Source: Paenibacillus sambharensis (GTDB lineage Bacteria; Bacillota; Bacilli; Paenibacillales; Paenibacillaceae). From it: a stretch of 64,000 nucleotides of DNA. The stretch is taken from NCBI RefSeq assembly GCF_003233845.1, contig NZ_QKRB01000058.1:51479-115478 (forward strand). Direction: 5' to 3'. This document shows positions 16,608 through 27,418 of the stretch, one piece after another (the stretch's first letter is position 1; each line of letters opens with the position of its first letter). The position numbers were made by a program, and so were the translations under genes. Below the pieces are notes generated by a model. The model did no database searches, had not been told where the DNA came from, and was given only the letters and a program-made list of their open reading frames with translations.

Positions 16608-17684
16608 TTACTTCCGATGCATCTTGAACTCCAGGAACAATTCATTATAATGGGCCAGCATCCGCTTGCCCAGGTTCCGGTAGACCTCCAGCCGCTCTGT
16701 CAGCTCCTCATCGGGATAGAAGCGCTCATCCTCGGATATCTCCTCAGGGAGCAGCTCCATTGCCGCCTGATTCGGTGTGGAATAGCCGACATACTCGGCG
16801 TTGCGGGCGGCATTGTCCGGCTCCAGCATGAAGTTAATGAACTTATGGGCACCCTCGATATTACGCGCCGTCTTCGGGATTACCATATTATCGAACCACA
16901 GGTTGGAGCCTTCCTTCGGAATCACGTAATCGAGGTTCTCGTTCTCGCCCATAATCTCCGCCGCATCGCCTGACCATACCACACCTGCTCCGGCTTCCTC
17001 GCCTGCCAGCAGCATCTTGATCTCATCGCCCACGATAGCCTTCACATTGGGCGTAAGCTCATTGAGCTTGCGCTTGGCTTCCTGCAGATGCTCTTCATTC
17101 GTATCGTTCAGCGAATAGCCAAGGCTGTTCAGGGCGAAGCCCATCACCTCGCGCGCACCGTCGACGAGCAGGATCTGATTGTCCAGCCGGTCATCCCACA
17201 GATCATCCCAGCTCTCGAATTCAATGCCCTCCGGCAGCAGCGAAGCGTTATAGATAATACCCACCGTTCCCCAGAAATAAGGAATCGAGTACTCGTTCCC
17301 TCTGTCGAAGGACAGGTCCAGGAACCTCGGATTGATATACTTCAAATTCGGAATCAGGCTGTGATCAATCGGCAGCAGCAGCTCCTCTTCCTTCATCTTG
17401 CTGATTGCATACTCCGAAGGGACTGCAATATCATAGGTTGTGCCGCCCTGCTGAATTTTCGTCAGCATGGCCTCATTGGAATCAAAGGTCTGGTAGATGA
17501 CCTTGATTCCCGTCTCTTCCTCAAACTCCGCAATCAGCTCGGGCTCAATATAATCGCCCCAGTTATATACCGTCAGCGTGTTATCGCCCGAGTAGCCCTG
17601 CTCCGCATTCAGGTAAACGACCAGGTACTGCAGGCCAAGGGCAATGATAATGACCGACGCAAAAATCTGGACCAGCTGCTTCAT
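16608..17684 (-). CDS. potD: Spermidine/putrescine-binding protein PotD, membrane-anchored
   Basis: A 358-residue periplasm-type binding protein of the polyamine family: LTVYNWGDYIEPELIAEFE, YDIAVPSEYAISKM, and WFDNMVIPKTARN are characteristic. The N-terminus (QIFASVIIIALGLQYLVVYL) is hydrophobic but contains no lipobox cysteine, so the protein is probably held by an uncleaved helix rather than by lipid. The ATG at 17684 overlaps the potC stop (ATGA). Last gene of potA-potB-potC-potD; it delivers polyamine to the PotBC channel. Confidence 0.9.
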   Translation of the reverse strand: MKQLVQIFASVIIIALGLQYLVVYLNAEQGYSGDNTLTVYNWGDYIEPELIAEFEEETGIKVIYQTFDSNEAMLTKIQQGGTTYDIAVPSEYAISKMKEEELLLPIDHSLIPNLKYINPRFLDLSFDRGNEYSIPYFWGTVGIIYNASLLPEGIEFESWDDLWDDRLDNQILLVDGAREVMGFALNSLGYSLNDTNEEHLQEAKRKLNELTPNVKAIVGDEIKMLLAGEEAGAGVVWSGDAAEIMGENENLDYVIPKEGSNLWFDNMVIPKTARNIEGAHKFINFMLEPDNAARNAEYVGYSTPNQAAMELLPEEISEDERFYPDEELTERLEVYRNLGKRMLAHYNELFLEFKMHRK

Positions 17685-18484
17685 TTGCCCGCCTCCCATC
17701 CGACCTGCTTAGCGCCCCGGCGGTTAATGAAGTAATAGCCGGTTACAAGGATGATTGTGAACAGGAAGATCAGTGTCGACAGCGCATTAATGGACAGCGA
17801 AATCCCCTGCCTTGCCCGCGAGTAAATCTCCACTGCCAGCGTCGCGTAGCCGTTGCCTGTTACGAAGAACGTAACCGCGAAGTCATCCAGCGAATAGGTC
17901 AGCGCCATGAAGAAGCCGGCAAATATGCCCGGGCGGATAAACGGCAGAATGACCTTCGTCAGCACATCGAGACGGCTTGCGCCGAGGTCCCGGGCGGCAT
18001 CTACCAGCGTCGGGCTCATTTCCTCCAGCTTCGGCAGAATCATCAGCACCGCGATCGGCACACTGAACGCAATATGCGACAGCAGTACGGATGTGAAGCC
18101 GAGACGGATGCCGATCATCGTGAACAAAATCAGGAACGAAGCGCCGATAATAACATCCGGGCTGACGATCAGCACGTTGTTCAGCGACAGCAGCGCTTTT
18201 CTTCTGCGGTGCCTTCTGACATGCGTAATGGCCAGCGCACCCACGACGCCGAGAATGGTTGAGATCGCAGCCGACAGCAGCGCAATAACGAGCGTGTTCA
18301 AGACGATGATAAGCAGGCGTGTGTCCTGAAACACCTCCGCATACCATTCCCACGTGAATGACTCAAAGCCGTGCATCGTCCCGCCGCTGTTGAAGGAGTA
18401 GAACATCAGATAGAAAATCGGTGCATACAGCACCGCAAACACGGCAACCAGATACAGGTTCGCGGGTCTCCATTTATTTCTCAA
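17681..18484 (-). CDS. potC: Spermidine/putrescine ABC permease PotC
   Basis: A 267-residue inner permease with about six helices, the EAA-loop [22 protein letters not shown], and the N-terminal YLVAVFAVLYAPIFYLMFYSFN typical of PotC. It starts with TTG at 18484 and overlaps the potB stop by 11 bases. Together with PotB it forms the membrane channel for polyamine uptake. Confidence 0.9.
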   Translation of the reverse strand: MRNKWRPANLYLVAVFAVLYAPIFYLMFYSFNSGGTMHGFESFTWEWYAEVFQDTRLLIIVLNTLVIALLSAAISTILGVVGALAITHVRRHRRRKALLSLNNVLIVSPDVIIGASFLILFTMIGIRLGFTSVLLSHIAFSVPIAVLMILPKLEEMSPTLVDAARDLGASRLDVLTKVILPFIRPGIFAGFFMALTYSLDDFAVTFFVTGNGYATLAVEIYSRARQGISLSINALSTLIFLFTIILVTGYYFINRRGAKQVGWEAGK

Positions 18485-19286
18485 GCTCGATCCCCCGCTT
18501 TCTGCCGCCGGTCAGCACCATGATAGCTGCCATAGCTATGATGAGGAATACAGCGATCGTCGCGCCCATACCCCAGTCCTGTGTAACGAGAAAATGCTGC
18601 TCAATCGCCGTTCCCAGCGTGATCACGCGGTTGCCCGCGATGAGCCGGGTGATCATGAACAGTGACAGGGCCGGGATGAAGACGGCCTGGCAGCCCGCTT
18701 TTACCCCGTTCATCGTCAGCGGCACCACCACGCGCCGGAAGGTCGTCCAGCCGCTCGCACCCAGGTCACGGGCCGCATCAATCAGTCCGGTATTCATCTC
18801 CTCCAGCGCATTGAAGACCGGCAGGATCATGAATGGAATGAAGATATAGACCGAGACGAACACGAAGCTGAAATCGGTGAAGAGGATCTGCTGGCTCCCG
18901 ATGCCCAGAACCTCAAGCAGTGCATTCGCTGCCCCGTAGGTGCCGAAGATGCCCAGGAAGGCATACGCCTTAAGCAGCAGATTGATCCACGATGGCAAAA
19001 TAATCAGCATCAGCCACAGCCGCTTATGCTTTGTCTTCGTCAAGAGGTAAGCCGCCGGGTATGCGATCAGCAGCGAGAACAGCGTGATCAGGAATGCATA
19101 CCAGAATGAGCTTAGCGTCATTTTCATATAGACGGGCGTAAAGAAGTTCGCATAATTGGCGAATGTAAAATTTCCCTCGATATCAAACAGCGAGTAATAG
19201 ACGATAAGGACAATTGGAGCCACGACGAACAGCAGAATCCATAAGCAGTATGGAATCAGATAAACATTCTTCAGGCTATTCCGCAT
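18474..19286 (-). CDS. potB: Spermidine/putrescine ABC permease PotB
   Basis: A 270-residue permease, six helices, EAA-loop [21 protein letters not shown]. The ATG at 19286 ([10 protein letters not shown]) with AGGGAG upstream is preferred over a frame extension to 19373 that lies wholly inside potA. It overlaps the potA end by 11 bases. Confidence 0.9.
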   Translation of the reverse strand: MRNSLKNVYLIPYCLWILLFVVAPIVLIVYYSLFDIEGNFTFANYANFFTPVYMKMTLSSFWYAFLITLFSLLIAYPAAYLLTKTKHKRLWLMLIILPSWINLLLKAYAFLGIFGTYGAANALLEVLGIGSQQILFTDFSFVFVSVYIFIPFMILPVFNALEEMNTGLIDAARDLGASGWTTFRRVVVPLTMNGVKAGCQAVFIPALSLFMITRLIAGNRVITLGTAIEQHFLVTQDWGMGATIAVFLIIAMAAIMVLTGGRKRGIELEK

Positions 19287-20388
19287 GTCCGGCTCCCTGA
19301 TAGGCCTCCAGCCGCTTGTCGAAGGCTTCCTCTGTCTCGCCATGCCGCATGATATGAATCGCTTCCGGGTCAAAGGCCAGGCCGATCTCGGCGCCGACTG
19401 TCACCCTGCGGGTCGAATGCACCAGCCACTCATTGCCTGCGGAGTCATAACAGCAGATCTCGTAATGCACGCCGCGGAACAGCTGGGAATCAACCTTAAC
19501 CCGAAGCTGCCCGGCCTCCGGCTCCGTCACTTCCAGATCCTCGGGACGGATGATTACATCCACCGTCTCATTCGGACGGAAGCCGCCATCGACACATTCA
19601 AACCGCCGGCCGGTAAACTCGACCAGGTAGTCCTCCAGCATCGTGCCCGATACAATGTTGGATTCCCCGATGAAATCCGCTACGAAGCGGTTGATCGGCT
19701 CATCGTATATATCAATCGGCGTGCCGCTCTGCTGGATCTTGCCGTGGTTCAGCACGAAGATTTCGTCCGACATCGCCAGCGCTTCTTCCTGGTCATGCGT
19801 GACGAAGATGAAGGTAATGCCAAGACTGCGCTGCAGCTCGCGCAGCTCATACTGCATCTCCGTCCGCAGCTTCAGATCGAGCGCTGACAGCGGCTCATCC
19901 AGCAGAATCAGCTCCGGCTCATTGACGATGGCCCTGGCTATCGCCACCCGCTGCCGCTGACCGCCTGACATCTCAGAGATTTCACGGCTCTCATACCCCG
20001 CCAGGTTAACGAAGCGAAGCGCCTCCCTGACCTTCTCCGTTATGACCTGCTTGTTCAGCCGCTTGATGCGCAGCCCAAACGCCACATTCTCAAACACATT
20101 CAGATGCGGAAACAGCGCATAATCCTGAAATACGGTGTTCACCTGACGCTTGTTGGCAGGAACCCGGTTAACATTGCGTCCGCTGAGCCAGATGTTGCCT
20201 TCCGATGGTTCCGTAAAACCAGCGATGAGGCGGAGTATCGTTGTCTTGCCGCAGCCGGACGGTCCAAGCAGCGTGTAAAACTTGCCGCGTTCGATTTCGA
20301 AGCTGACATTATCCAGCACGACCGTATCGTCGTCGTACCGCTTTGTCACACCTTCAAACCGGATGATCGGCTCTCCCTGTCCTCCCAT
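19276..20388 (-). CDS. potA: Spermidine/putrescine ABC ATPase PotA
   Basis: A 370-residue ATPase with Walker [10 protein letters not shown], signature [14 protein letters not shown], Walker [13 protein letters not shown] and the switch His in FVTHDQEEA. The C-terminal TOBE-type domain ([10 protein letters not shown]) is that of polyamine and sugar importers. First gene of the pot operon; GGGGATAGG lies before the ATG. It energises polyamine uptake through PotBC. The upstream gap to the DUF2252 gene is 110 bp. Confidence 0.95.
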   Translation of the reverse strand: MGGQGEPIIRFEGVTKRYDDDTVVLDNVSFEIERGKFYTLLGPSGCGKTTILRLIAGFTEPSEGNIWLSGRNVNRVPANKRQVNTVFQDYALFPHLNVFENVAFGLRIKRLNKQVITEKVREALRFVNLAGYESREISEMSGGQRQRVAIARAIVNEPELILLDEPLSALDLKLRTEMQYELRELQRSLGITFIFVTHDQEEALAMSDEIFVLNHGKIQQSGTPIDIYDEPINRFVADFIGESNIVSGTMLEDYLVEFTGRRFECVDGGFRPNETVDVIIRPEDLEVTEPEAGQLRVKVDSQLFRGVHYEICCYDSAGNEWLVHSTRRVTVGAEIGLAFDPEAIHIMRHGETEEAFDKRLEAYQGAGHAE

Positions 20389-20498
20389 GAATCCTATCCC
20401 CTTCTCTAGTAACTATTCCCGTGAATTACTATACAATAATTGTGTCTCAGAAAAAATGACATTTTTCCCGCCCGCCCAGAAGCCAGCTGTTAACCAGA

Positions 20499-21893
20499 TT
20501 ATGCATGAGTGCCCAGCAGGGTACCGCTCAGCAAATCTCCTGCAAGCAGCTGGTAGTCGGACTTGACCTGTTCATAATACTGAAACGACAGTTCAAGCAG
20601 CTCATCGCAAAACCGGCTCCAGGCTTCGTCATCCATTGCTGCAGCAAATGCATCCTCGAAGCTGTGTGGCACATACCCGGCATGGAAGCTGTTATCTGAA
20701 CGCGCATGGGCGAGCGCATACGCCTGGCCAGCGTGAGACAGATAGTTATCCAGATCCTTCTGGCCGCCAAAGCCGCCGACATCGGTGTAATCTCCCTTGA
20801 AGGGAGAGATGCTGCGCACAGCGTACTCCACGTTATCTAACGTCAGTACGCCTGCATAAATGTCCTTATCACCGGTCAGCGCATCATGAGCCGCTCGCGC
20901 CCGCTCACCATGCCGCTGTCCGAACAGCTCTACATACCGCTCCCTTAGCGCTTGATCCGCAGCCAGCATCGGCGGGGAAAGCTGCTGTTTTACATCCAGA
21001 AGAATATCTCCGTCCGGGCCATCCGGCGAGCCTTCGAGCAGCACATGGTACCGCGTGGTTCCCAGGCTTGCCGTACCCTGGTTGATCCGGTAAGCCACAT
21101 CCTTGATACGCCAATAGTTAGAACTCACCGACAGCCTGTCCTCCGCAAACTCAGCGAGCGAAGCCGGGTAGCTGTGCCAGGCCGTCTCGAACCGCTGCCG
21201 CTCCTCTTCACTTAACGCGCGGTACTTCGTCTTGCGCCTGCGGAGCACCCGTTCTCCGTCCTTTACCTTCGTCCACTTATCGAGCAGCGATGCATGGCTG
21301 CCCTTAGCCAGCTCCTTCATCACGCGGCGTGTGAAGCCCTTCAACCGCTCCTTGGTCAGCTCGGCCGTTGACGGAATGCTTGCGCTGCTCACATCAGCCA
21401 GCGTGCTCCGGTAGGCATCCAGGAAGACCAGCGCACTCTGCTTCAGCTCCTCGTCCAGCAGATCGGCCAGCTGTCCGCTGTTATCCCGCTCAAGGAAGAG
21501 ACTGGTCAGGAAACGGAGCAGGTCCCAATAGAAGGGACCGATGAAGGCGCTGTCCAGATCATTAAGATCAAATACACATTCGCCTTTGCTGTTATGGTAG
21601 AAGCCTACATTCTGAATGTGAGCGTCGCCCTGCACCCAGGTCGTAAGACCGGGCTGCCCCTTCCATTCTTCGGGAACGATTATGTACTTGGCCAGATCAT
21701 AGAAGAAAATATCCGGCGTCCCCCGAAAGAAGGAAAAGGAGCTGGCTCCAAGCTTCTTGAACTTCAGGTCCTTCGTCTCCCTATCGTTATAAAAGGCATT
21801 CGCCTGCCTGATCTTACTGGCCAGATAGCTTTTTCTCGCTGCCCCTTTTGGAGCTTGAACTCCCATGCTGCGCAGCTTATTCCTATTCTGCAT
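20499..21893 (-). CDS. DUF2252 family protein
   Basis: A 464-residue cytoplasmic protein of the DUF2252 family, distantly related to kinase-like phosphotransferases. Seen: SFSFFRGTPDIFFYDL, TTWVQGDAHIQNVGFY, FDLNDLDSAFIGPFYWDLLR and a late GYVPHSFEDAFAAAMDDEAW. The GDxHxxN and DxND motifs resemble aminoglycoside-kinase catalytic and metal sites, but the substrate is unknown. The ATG at 21893 (MQNRNKLRS) follows GGGGGCGGG; the frame extends 35 codons upstream without conserved sequence. It is read toward the pot operon with no clear terminator between. Confidence 0.8.
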   Translation of the reverse strand: MQNRNKLRSMGVQAPKGAARKSYLASKIRQANAFYNDRETKDLKFKKLGASSFSFFRGTPDIFFYDLAKYIIVPEEWKGQPGLTTWVQGDAHIQNVGFYHNSKGECVFDLNDLDSAFIGPFYWDLLRFLTSLFLERDNSGQLADLLDEELKQSALVFLDAYRSTLADVSSASIPSTAELTKERLKGFTRRVMKELAKGSHASLLDKWTKVKDGERVLRRRKTKYRALSEEERQRFETAWHSYPASLAEFAEDRLSVSSNYWRIKDVAYRINQGTASLGTTRYHVLLEGSPDGPDGDILLDVKQQLSPPMLAADQALRERYVELFGQRHGERARAAHDALTGDKDIYAGVLTLDNVEYAVRSISPFKGDYTDVGGFGGQKDLDNYLSHAGQAYALAHARSDNSFHAGYVPHSFEDAFAAAMDDEAWSRFCDELLELSFQYYEQVKSDYQLLAGDLLSGTLLGTHA

Positions 21894-21996
21894 CTTTCCC
21901 GCCCCCTGTTCATGCTGTTTAGCTTCTTTAATGATTAACCTACTAAACAGTTTACTAGTTTTCCAGCAAAAAGGAATGCCTCCACGGTTTGGACAC

Positions 21997-22038
21997 AAAA
22001 AAACTGTCCCGGCTGCTCTAACTCTGAGCCGGGACAGC
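21997..22038 (-). terminator. Terminator of the ara operon
   Basis: CTGTCCCGGCTGC and GAGCCGGGACAG pair around a short loop and are followed on the minus strand by seven T. It lies about 100 bases after the araA stop. Confidence 0.85.
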
Positions 22039-22138
22039 TTGCAGTTGATCTATTCTTCACCGCAGTACCGGCAGACAGCATAGCCTGCCTGACCAGTCAT
22101 CTGCAGCTTGATTCAAACCGTTACCTTACAAGTGAAGC

Positions 22139-23617
22139 TTAACGAAGCTTCCAAGCGATATCGTTCAGGCGCAGCTCGTTGCGGAATGCAGTCGGAACCG
22201 TGCTCTTGTCGATAACAACACATTCGATGCCAGCCATCTCAGCGAAGTCCTGCAGCATCTCGGTTGTTACCACATAGGAGAAGCCAGTGTGGTGAGCGCC
22301 GCCAGCGAGAATCCAAGCTTCTACGCCGTCCTTCAGGTTCGGATGCACCTGCCACAGTACACGTGCTACCGGCAGATTCGGCATTGCTTCCTTAGGCTCA
22401 ACAGCCGTAACTTCATTAACCAGCATGCGGAAACGGTTGCCCATGTCGATGATGGATGCGTTCAGGGCAGCGCCGGAGCGGCCGTTGAACACCATACGTG
22501 CCGGATCTTCCTTGCCGCCGATTCCCAGTGGATGTACTTCCAGTCTTGGCTTGTCGACTGCGATAGTCGGGCAGATCTCAAGCATGTGGGAACCAAGAAC
22601 GAGCTCGTTCTGCGGGTCAAGATGATACGTGTAATCTTCCATGAAGGACGTGCCTTCGTTGCCTGCAATGATCTTCATCAGGCGTACGAGAGCGGCTGTC
22701 TTCCAGTCGCCTTCGCCAGCGAAGCCGTAGCCGTCTTCCATCAGGCGCTGAACTGCCAGGCCCGGAAGCTGCTTCATGCCGTGCAGGTCTTCGAAGGTTG
22801 TCGTGAACGCTGTAAATCCGCCTTCTTCAAGGAAGGAACGCATGCCGATTTCAATACGGGCTTGTTCAGCAATGTTGCTGCGCTGTGCGTCATCCTTGAC
22901 TGCAATCTCATACTTCTCAGCATACAGCTCCATCAGACGGTTCACTTCTTCGTCGGAAACCGCATTGATGCGCTCAACCAGATCGCCGATGCCGTAGGTG
23001 TTAACGGACCAGCCGAACTTGATCTCAGCTTCAACCTTGTCGCCTTCGGTAACTGCTACATTACGCATGTTGTCGCCGAAGCGGCAAACCTTCAGCGTGC
23101 GGCTTTCAGCGAACGCAGCCGCTGTACGCTGCCAGCCGCCGATTTTGCCTTGAACCTGCTGGTCTTCCCAGTATCCGACAATGACTTTGCGGGCGATGCC
23201 CATGCGAGCGCCGATGAAGCCATGCTCACGGTCTCCGTGTGCTGCCTGGTTCAGGTTCATGAAGTCCATATCAATGGAATCCCAAGGGATATCACGGTTG
23301 TACTGGGTCGCCAGGTGCAGCAGCGGCTTGTTCAGAAGCGACAGGCCGGAGATCCACATCTTGGACGGCGAGAAGGTGTGCATCCAGGTGATAACACCTG
23401 CGCAGTCAGCATCGCTGTTAGCATCGATCATAACTTGACGGATCTCTTCGGTTGTCTTCACAACCGGCTTGAATACCACTTCATATGGCAGACCAGCCTT
23501 GTTCAGGCCTTCCACGATTTTGCGGGAGTGATCCGCTACCTGCTCCAGCGTCTCAGGACCGTACAGATGCTGGCTTCCTGTAATGAACCAAAACTTATAC
23601 GCTTTTACGTTCAACAT
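22139..23617 (-). CDS. araA: L-arabinose isomerase
   Basis: A 492-residue protein close to the usual ~496. It begins KFWFITGSQHLYGPETLEQV, the AraA hallmark, and has the metal/catalytic Glu and His contexts GYGFAGEGDWKTAAL, GTSFMEDYTYHLD, LGSHMLE and HHTGFSY. It converts L-arabinose to L-ribulose in the cytoplasm. AAGGGGGA lies before the ATG. Last gene of araD-araB-araA; the terminator at 21997-22038 closes the unit. Confidence 0.97.
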   Translation of the reverse strand: MLNVKAYKFWFITGSQHLYGPETLEQVADHSRKIVEGLNKAGLPYEVVFKPVVKTTEEIRQVMIDANSDADCAGVITWMHTFSPSKMWISGLSLLNKPLLHLATQYNRDIPWDSIDMDFMNLNQAAHGDREHGFIGARMGIARKVIVGYWEDQQVQGKIGGWQRTAAAFAESRTLKVCRFGDNMRNVAVTEGDKVEAEIKFGWSVNTYGIGDLVERINAVSDEEVNRLMELYAEKYEIAVKDDAQRSNIAEQARIEIGMRSFLEEGGFTAFTTTFEDLHGMKQLPGLAVQRLMEDGYGFAGEGDWKTAALVRLMKIIAGNEGTSFMEDYTYHLDPQNELVLGSHMLEICPTIAVDKPRLEVHPLGIGGKEDPARMVFNGRSGAALNASIIDMGNRFRMLVNEVTAVEPKEAMPNLPVARVLWQVHPNLKDGVEAWILAGGAHHTGFSYVVTTEMLQDFAEMAGIECVVIDKSTVPTAFRNELRLNDIAWKLR

Positions 23618-23691
23618 GGTTAAATATCCCCCTTGGGTGTTGGCATTATTTAAAAACAGCTATAATCACAGGAATCGCTGCGAATCCAACG

Positions 23692-25371
23692 TTAGCGGGA
23701 TGCAGTATCTTCCTTGATCGACTTCAGTACCTTCATGACATTGTTCCCGCCGCGGCCAAAATAATCATGAAGCTTGGTGTATTCCCCGTACAGCTTATCG
23801 TAGACCGCGACATGCTCAGGAATCGGCTTGTAAGATTCCTCCCGGACACGGGCCATCTTGCGGGCGGCATCCACGATGGAATCATAACCGCCGTTAGCCC
23901 TGCCGGCCGCTACGGCGCCAAACATAGCCGCACCCAGTGCAGGCGTCTGCTTCGATGCCGCAACCTTGATCTCACGATTCGTAACATCCGCGTAGATCTG
24001 CATCAGCAGCGCATTCTTCTGCGGCAATCCGCCGCATGCATACAGCTCGATAACCGGCACACCGCTGTCCTGGAATGCGTCCACGATCTTCCGGGTGCCG
24101 AATGCTGCTGCCTCCAGCAGTGCACGGTAGATCTCTTCCGGCTTGGTCAGGAGCGTCATCCCGACAAGCAGGCCGGTCAAGTCCGTATCGACAAGGACGG
24201 ACCGGTTGCCGTTCCACCAGTCAAGCGCGAGCAGACCGGTCTGTCCCGGCTTATATGCCGAAGCGAGTCTCGTCAGGTATTCGTGAACGCCGATGCCTTC
24301 ACTGCCTGCTGCTTGCTTCACATAGGCCGGCACCGCTTCTTCCACAAACCACTCGAAGATATCGCCTACTGCCGGCTGCCCGGCTTCATATCCCAGATAT
24401 CCGGGAATAATTCCGTCCTCCACAACGCCGCACATGCCTTCAACCTCGATCTCCTTCTCACCCAGAAGCATATGGCAGACCGACGTGCCCATCGCCATGA
24501 CCAGCTTGCCGGGCTCCACAACGCCCACACCCGGTACGGCTGCATGCGCATCGACGTTGCCGACAGCAACCGCGATGCCAGGACGAAGTCCCATTGCCGC
24601 TGCCATCTCTTCTGTCAGCTCGCCTGCCTTGCTGCCGAGCGGCAGAATGCCGCCGCGCAGCTTCGTCTCGGTCAGTTGCTCAAGACGCGGATCAAGCGCC
24701 TTGAAGAAGTCATTGCCGGGGTAGCCGTCCTGCTTGTGCCAGATCGCCTTATACCCGGATGTGCAGCTGTTGCGTGTGAAGCTGCCGGTCATCTTCAAGA
24801 CGACCCAATCCGCTGCCTCCAGGAAGCGGTCGGCCTTCTCATAGATATCCGGTGCTTCGTTAAGTATTTGCCAGATCTTCGCAATCATCCATTCCGATGA
24901 AGTCTTGCCGCCGTAACGTGCAAGAAACTTCTCGCCGCGCTTCCTCGCGATCTCGTTGATCAGGTTCGCTTCCTCTTGAGCGGCGTGGTGCTTCCACAGC
25001 TTAACCCAGCTGTGCGGGTTATCTCTGTATTCCGGCAGGAGGCAGAGCGCTTCGCCCGCTTCATTGACCGGCAGCATGGTTGTCGCTGTGAAATCGATTC
25101 CTAGGCCAACCACATCAGCCGGGTCCACACCGGATTCCCTCATGACTGCCGGTACCGACCGCTTCAGCACCTCCAGATAATCACCCGGATGCTGCAGCGC
25201 CCAATCATGCCCCAGCCTGACACCTGATCCTGGCAGCTTCTCATCTATTACATGATGCGGGTAAGGTGTTACGTGATCCGCAACCTCCGTACCATCTGCA
25301 AGGTCTACCAGGACAGCACGGCCGGACTGCGTACCGTAGTCCACTCCGATTGCGTACGTTGTGCTGCTCAT
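23692..25371 (-). CDS. araB: L-ribulokinase
   Basis: A 559-residue FGGY-family kinase: the N-terminal phosphate-binding loop [33 protein letters not shown], and a C-terminal [21 protein letters not shown]. It phosphorylates L-ribulose to L-ribulose-5-phosphate. GGAGG precedes the ATG. It sits between araD (78 bases upstream) and araA (74 bases downstream) in one operon under AraR. Confidence 0.96.
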   Translation of the reverse strand: MSSTTYAIGVDYGTQSGRAVLVDLADGTEVADHVTPYPHHVIDEKLPGSGVRLGHDWALQHPGDYLEVLKRSVPAVMRESGVDPADVVGLGIDFTATTMLPVNEAGEALCLLPEYRDNPHSWVKLWKHHAAQEEANLINEIARKRGEKFLARYGGKTSSEWMIAKIWQILNEAPDIYEKADRFLEAADWVVLKMTGSFTRNSCTSGYKAIWHKQDGYPGNDFFKALDPRLEQLTETKLRGGILPLGSKAGELTEEMAAAMGLRPGIAVAVGNVDAHAAVPGVGVVEPGKLVMAMGTSVCHMLLGEKEIEVEGMCGVVEDGIIPGYLGYEAGQPAVGDIFEWFVEEAVPAYVKQAAGSEGIGVHEYLTRLASAYKPGQTGLLALDWWNGNRSVLVDTDLTGLLVGMTLLTKPEEIYRALLEAAAFGTRKIVDAFQDSGVPVIELYACGGLPQKNALLMQIYADVTNREIKVAASKQTPALGAAMFGAVAAGRANGGYDSIVDAARKMARVREESYKPIPEHVAVYDKLYGEYTKLHDYFGRGGNNVMKVLKSIKEDTASR

Positions 25372-25449
25372 GCTCCACCTCCGCCGGTTATCCGTTCTCT
25401 GTATGGTGAGCTGCCCTATTCCCGTTCACTCACACGGCCTGCAGAGCAA

Positions 25450-26160
25450 TTACTTGCCGCTACCGGTGCCTTGACCGTAGTAGGCGTTCTTGCCATGCTT
25501 GCGCAGGAAGTGACGGTCCAGCAGGTCCTGGTCCATCGGCTGAACCTCAGGATTCAGGTGTGCCGTACGGTGACCAATCTTGGCAACTTCCTCCAGAACA
25601 ACCGCATTGTGAACAGCCGTGTGCGCGTCCTTGCCCCATGTGAATGGAGCATGGCAGTTAACCAGCACGCCCGGAACCATGTCCGGGTCGATACCGCGTT
25701 CACGGAATGTCTCCACAATCACATTGCCGGTCTCCAGTTCATAAGCGCCCTTGATCTCAGCTTCCGTCATCAGACGGGTGCAAGGAATTTCTCCGTAAAA
25801 ATAATCCGCATGCGTCGTACCCAGGGCAGGAATGCCCCGGCCCGCCTGCGCCCAAGTCGTTCCCCAAGGCGAATGGGTGTGAACAACACCGCCAATGTTA
25901 GGGAAAGCCTTGTAAAGCACTACGTGGGTCGGTGTGTCGGAGGAAGGCTTCAAATTACCTTCAACCACCTTGCCTTCCAGGTCGACAACGACCATGTCAT
26001 CACGCTTCAGCTCTTCATAAGGGACACCGCTTGGTTTAATGACGACCAGACCGCTCTCACGATCAATGCCGCTGACATTACCCCATGTAAACGTAACCAT
26101 TTTATACTTGGGTAGATCCAGGTTAGCTTCGAGGACTTCCTGCTTCAACTGCTCGAGCAC
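25450..26160 (-). CDS. araD: L-ribulose-5-phosphate 4-epimerase
   Basis: A 236-residue class II aldolase-like enzyme. Zinc-binding and family motifs: [25 protein letters not shown] (HxH), GEIPCTR and [12 protein letters not shown]. It converts L-ribulose-5-phosphate to D-xylulose-5-phosphate. The GTG at 26160 with GAGAGGAG upstream is preferred over the upstream-extended frame, which runs into the promoter and an AraR box. First gene of the ara operon. Confidence 0.95.
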   Translation of the reverse strand: MLEQLKQEVLEANLDLPKYKMVTFTWGNVSGIDRESGLVVIKPSGVPYEELKRDDMVVVDLEGKVVEGNLKPSSDTPTHVVLYKAFPNIGGVVHTHSPWGTTWAQAGRGIPALGTTHADYFYGEIPCTRLMTEAEIKGAYELETGNVIVETFRERGIDPDMVPGVLVNCHAPFTWGKDAHTAVHNAVVLEEVAKIGHRTAHLNPEVQPMDQDLLDRHFLRKHGKNAYYGQGTGSGK

Positions 26161-26202
26161 GATTTGTCCACTCCTCTCACAAAGACAGTAATTGATGGTC
26201 TC

Positions 26203-26268
26203 ATTATACACTTGTACGTACCTATCTTCAAGAATTAATTAATATGTTCATAACTGGTACATACAAGT
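26203..26268 (-). promoter_or_regulatory. ara operon promoter with two in-phase AraR boxes
   Basis: On the minus strand the -35 TTGAAG (26231-26226) and -10 TATAAT (26208-26203) are 17 bases apart. AraR-like box ACTTGTACGTACCTAT (26210-26225) fills the spacer, and ACTGGTACATACAAGT (26253-26268) lies upstream. The two are 43 bp apart, about four helical turns, as in cooperative AraR binding known from B. subtilis. Confidence 0.85.
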
Positions 26269-26281
26269 CCTGAAAAAAGAG

Positions 26282-27385
26282 CTACAGCACCAGCTGCGGC
26301 TCCTTGGTGGAATCCCGGATAATGAGCTCCGGTTCGTATAGAATATCCTCTGCCGGCATAGTCCGGCGTCCTTCTATTAAATCCAGCAGCAGCTCGGCGG
26401 CTGCAGCTCCCATCTCGGTCTTCGGATGCGTCAGCGTCGTCAGCTTCACCTCGGATGCCACCGCAAGCGTCGAGTCATCGAACCCGATCATGGATAAGTC
26501 ATCCGGCACACTGAGCCCCAGCTCCCTGACCGCTCCGAGCAGCGTAAGGGCCAGCTCATCATTGTAGCAGACGAATGCCGTTGGACGGTCCGTGCGGCTC
26601 AGCATAGCCTTCGCTGTCGCAACCGGCTTGACTTCCTTTTCCTCTGATGTATAGAAAGTCACAGCATCTGGAGTCATTGGCACCTGATATTGCCGGTGAG
26701 CCCGGACGAAGCCCTTCATCCGGTTCGTGCCCTGCAGGTCATCCGTCTTGAAGAATCCGGCTATCCTCCGGTGGCCAAGCTGGATCAGATGCTCCGCCGC
26801 CTTGAAGCCGCCCGCTTCATCATCCACCTTCAGACAAGGGCAGTCGAGGTCCGAATACCGTTCGTTGATCATCAGGAACGGCACCCTATGATCCTGCAGA
26901 TTCAAGTATTCGTGCAGGTTCGGATTGCCCTGCGCACTCTTCGTCGGCTCGACGATCAAGCCGCTTAAGGGCTGTCCCAGCATCATCCGCAGGCTCTGTG
27001 TCTCCCTTGCCTTGTCGTTATCCGTGCTGGACAGCAGCAGGCCGTAGCCCCTGCTTCTCAGTACCGCTTCCGCGCCGCGGACAATATGCGGGAAGATGTA
27101 GTCTGATATATAGGTCGTAATCATCCCCACAGTCTGTACTTCCCTCTGGGGCCGGGCTCCTGTGCGCGGCGAGACGAAGGTCCCCTTGCCCTGAAGCCGG
27201 TACAGCCAGCCATCCTTCTCCAGCTCGCCAAGCGCCTGCCTGACTGTCTGCCTGCTCATCACATACTTGGCAGCCAGCTCATGCTCGGAAGGCATCTGCT
27301 CATTCGGCTTCCATTTGCCGGCCTGCAAGGACACCAAGATTTCGTCCCGCAGCTGCATATATTTTGGCATTTCCCTAGTTCCCAT
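26282..27385 (-). CDS. araR: Arabinose-responsive repressor AraR
   Basis: A 367-residue GntR/LacI chimera: an N-terminal winged helix (YMQLRDEILVSLQAGKW, MSRQTVRQALGELEKDGW, GKGTFV) joined to a LacI-type effector domain (VGMITTYISDYIFPHIVRG, NERYSDLDCPCLKVDDEAG, ALTLLGAVRELGLSVPDDLSMIGFDD). This fusion is typical of AraR, which binds L-arabinose and releases the ara promoter. It lies just upstream of the ara operon on the same strand and has an AraR-like box in its own promoter. Confidence 0.93.
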   Translation of the reverse strand: MGTREMPKYMQLRDEILVSLQAGKWKPNEQMPSEHELAAKYVMSRQTVRQALGELEKDGWLYRLQGKGTFVSPRTGARPQREVQTVGMITTYISDYIFPHIVRGAEAVLRSRGYGLLLSSTDNDKARETQSLRMMLGQPLSGLIVEPTKSAQGNPNLHEYLNLQDHRVPFLMINERYSDLDCPCLKVDDEAGGFKAAEHLIQLGHRRIAGFFKTDDLQGTNRMKGFVRAHRQYQVPMTPDAVTFYTSEEKEVKPVATAKAMLSRTDRPTAFVCYNDELALTLLGAVRELGLSVPDDLSMIGFDDSTLAVASEVKLTTLTHPKTEMGAAAAELLLDLIEGRRTMPAEDILYEPELIIRDSTKEPQLVL

Positions 27386-27418
27386 TATTCCACCCGGGCC
27401 CTTCCTTTATTTACAGTC

